A DNA stretch of 6,504 bases. It comes from Alphaproteobacteria bacterium. GTDB taxonomy: Bacteria; Pseudomonadota; Alphaproteobacteria; GCA-2731375. Shown piece by piece: positions 5,682 through 6,504 of the stretch; position 1 is the stretch's first letter; every line of letters begins with the position of its first letter. The DNA is taken from positions 1 through 6,504 of the forward strand of contig JANQKO010000280.1 in NCBI GenBank assembly GCA_028281075.1. Reading direction: 5' to 3'. The notes under the pieces were generated by a model. That model saw only the letters and a list, made by a program, of their open reading frames with translations, was not told the origin of the DNA and did not search any database. A program made the position numbers and the translations under genes.

Positions 5682-6504
5682 CGGCGGACGGGCCGAGGAC
5701 GTCGGCATAGACGGCCTCGATCGCCGAAACGTGTTTGTCGACCGAATACCGCCGCCGCGCCGCCGCGCCGGCCCGGTCCGCCAGCCGTTGCCGTCGGGCC
5801 GGATCGCCGATCAGCGCCGCCGCCGCCGCCGCCAGGCCGTCGGCATCGTCCGGCGCGACCAGCAGCCCGGTTTCGCCGTCGTTCAGGATGTCCAGGTGGC
5901 CGCCCGCCGCCGTCGCGACAAGCGGCGTGCCGCACAGCATGGCCTCGATCAGGACCCGGGGAAACGCGTCGTTGACCCCCGGCGCCAGGACCAGGTCGCA
6001 GCCCGCCATGTAATCCTCGGCCGGCGTTCTGAAGCCCATGAAATGCACCCGGCCGGTCAGGCCGAGGCGGTCGGCCAGTTCCCGCAGACCCGGCTCCAGG
6101 CCATCCCGGTCGGCGCCGAACAGCGCGAAGGCGGCATCCTGGCCGTGCCGGCCGGTCAGTTCGGCGGCGGCCCTGAGAAACATCTCCGGCCGTTTCTGCG
6201 CCGTCAGGTTGCCGAAACAGCCGACCACCGGCGTCTCGGGACCGGTCCCCAGCGCCCGCGACAGAAACCGCTTCGCGGCCGCCCGGTCCGGCGGCGTCTG
6301 GCCGGTGTCGTGCGGGTCGTCGATCACCGTGTGCCGGCGCGCCGAATGTCGGGGCAGGCTGTCGGCGACGAAGCGCGAGACGCAGACGACGCGCTGCGGC
6401 GCCCGCAGGAACAGCGACGTCAGCCGGGACGGCGCGTATTTCGAGCGCTGGTGCCAGACGAAGCGGCAGCCGGTCTGCCGCGCGGGCAGGGCCCAACTCA
6501 GGTT
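5659..6504 (-). CDS. GT4-family glycosyltransferase, N-terminus cut by window edge
   Basis: The minus-strand frame ending in TGA at 5659-5661 stays open to the right edge, giving 281 visible residues. A GTG at 6327 is internal, since sensible GT4 sequence continues upstream of it (for example FVWHQRSKY and RVVCVSRFVADSL, the end of the acceptor domain). Roughly the first 100-120 residues are probably missing. In visible numbering the donor domain starts near residue 91: VVGCFGNLTAQKRP (93-106) carries K104 but has N99-L100 where many relatives have R. The EX7E site reads D179 to E187 (NDAFPRVLIEAMLCG), an Asp-for-Glu change in the first acid. TGLLVAPDD follows at 212-220. The protein is probably a retaining glycosyltransferase of the same polysaccharide pathway. 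Its C-terminal tail overlaps the methyltransferase stop by 23 bp on the opposite strand. Donor and acceptor unknown. Confidence 0.92.
   Translation of the reverse strand, partial: NLSWALPARQTGCRFVWHQRSKYAPSRLTSLFLRAPQRVVCVSRFVADSLPRHSARRHTVIDDPHDTGQTPPDRAAAKRFLSRALGTGPETPVVGCFGNLTAQKRPEMFLRAAAELTGRHGQDAAFALFGADRDGLEPGLRELADRLGLTGRVHFMGFRTPAEDYMAGCDLVLAPGVNDAFPRVLIEAMLCGTPLVATAAGGHLDILNDGETGLLVAPDDADGLAAAAAALIGDPARRQRLADRAGAAARRRYSVDKHVSAIEAVYADVLGPSAASGRPAP

Noticed and set aside
4830..5708. A 292-codon minus-strand frame antisense to the methyltransferase
   Set aside because: Rich in Gln, His, Arg and Asp with no motif; it mirrors the codon bias of the plus-strand gene.

Overview
The window is GC-rich DNA (roughly two-thirds or more G+C by eye) from what is most likely an alphaproteobacterium. 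The evidence is the strong G/C bias at third codon positions, the occasional GTG start, and an inverted pair of short palindromes (arms of the CATCCTTCGAGAC / CCTCATCCTGAGGA kind) of a type I recall from intergenic gaps of Bradyrhizobium, Rhodopseudomonas and related genomes. I cannot name a genus or species.

The content is part of a surface-polysaccharide or glycoconjugate biosynthesis locus. In order: 1-1218 (-) a GT4 glycosyltransferase running off the left edge at its C-terminus; 1239-2414 (+) a CapM/PglA-like GT4 glycosyltransferase; 2415-2588 a convergent intergenic gap with two REP-like hairpins facing each other; 2589-3677 (-) a less familiar glycosyltransferase-like protein with an exostosin/GT1-type C-terminal block; 3725-4825 (-) an AmsD-like GT4 glycosyltransferase, 47 bp upstream of and probably co-transcribed with the previous gene; 4826-4958 a divergent promoter gap; 4959-5681 (+) a class I SAM methyltransferase with an unusual motif I; 5659-6504 (-) a GT4 glycosyltransferase running off the right edge at its N-terminus and overlapping the methyltransferase tail-to-tail by 23 bp.

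Five putative glycosyltransferases and one methyltransferase in 6.5 kb suggest stepwise assembly of a methyl-decorated oligosaccharide, such as an O-antigen, capsule or exopolysaccharide repeat unit on a lipid carrier. No priming transferase, flippase, polymerase, chain-length regulator or nucleotide-sugar enzyme lies inside the window, so the product cannot be deduced. Strand switches at nearly every gene (-, +, -, -, +, -) are unlike a single polysaccharide operon and suggest piecemeal assembly.

Two of the six genes, the partial ones at the edges, have an open end in the window. I derived them by reading the minus strand codon by codon to the edge. I saw no RNA genes, CRISPR array, insertion sequence or clearly new defence-type system. 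The most distinctive non-coding structure is the palindrome pair at 2449-2555. The most interesting proteins are the 2589-3677 product and the variant-motif methyltransferase and glycosyltransferase at the right end.
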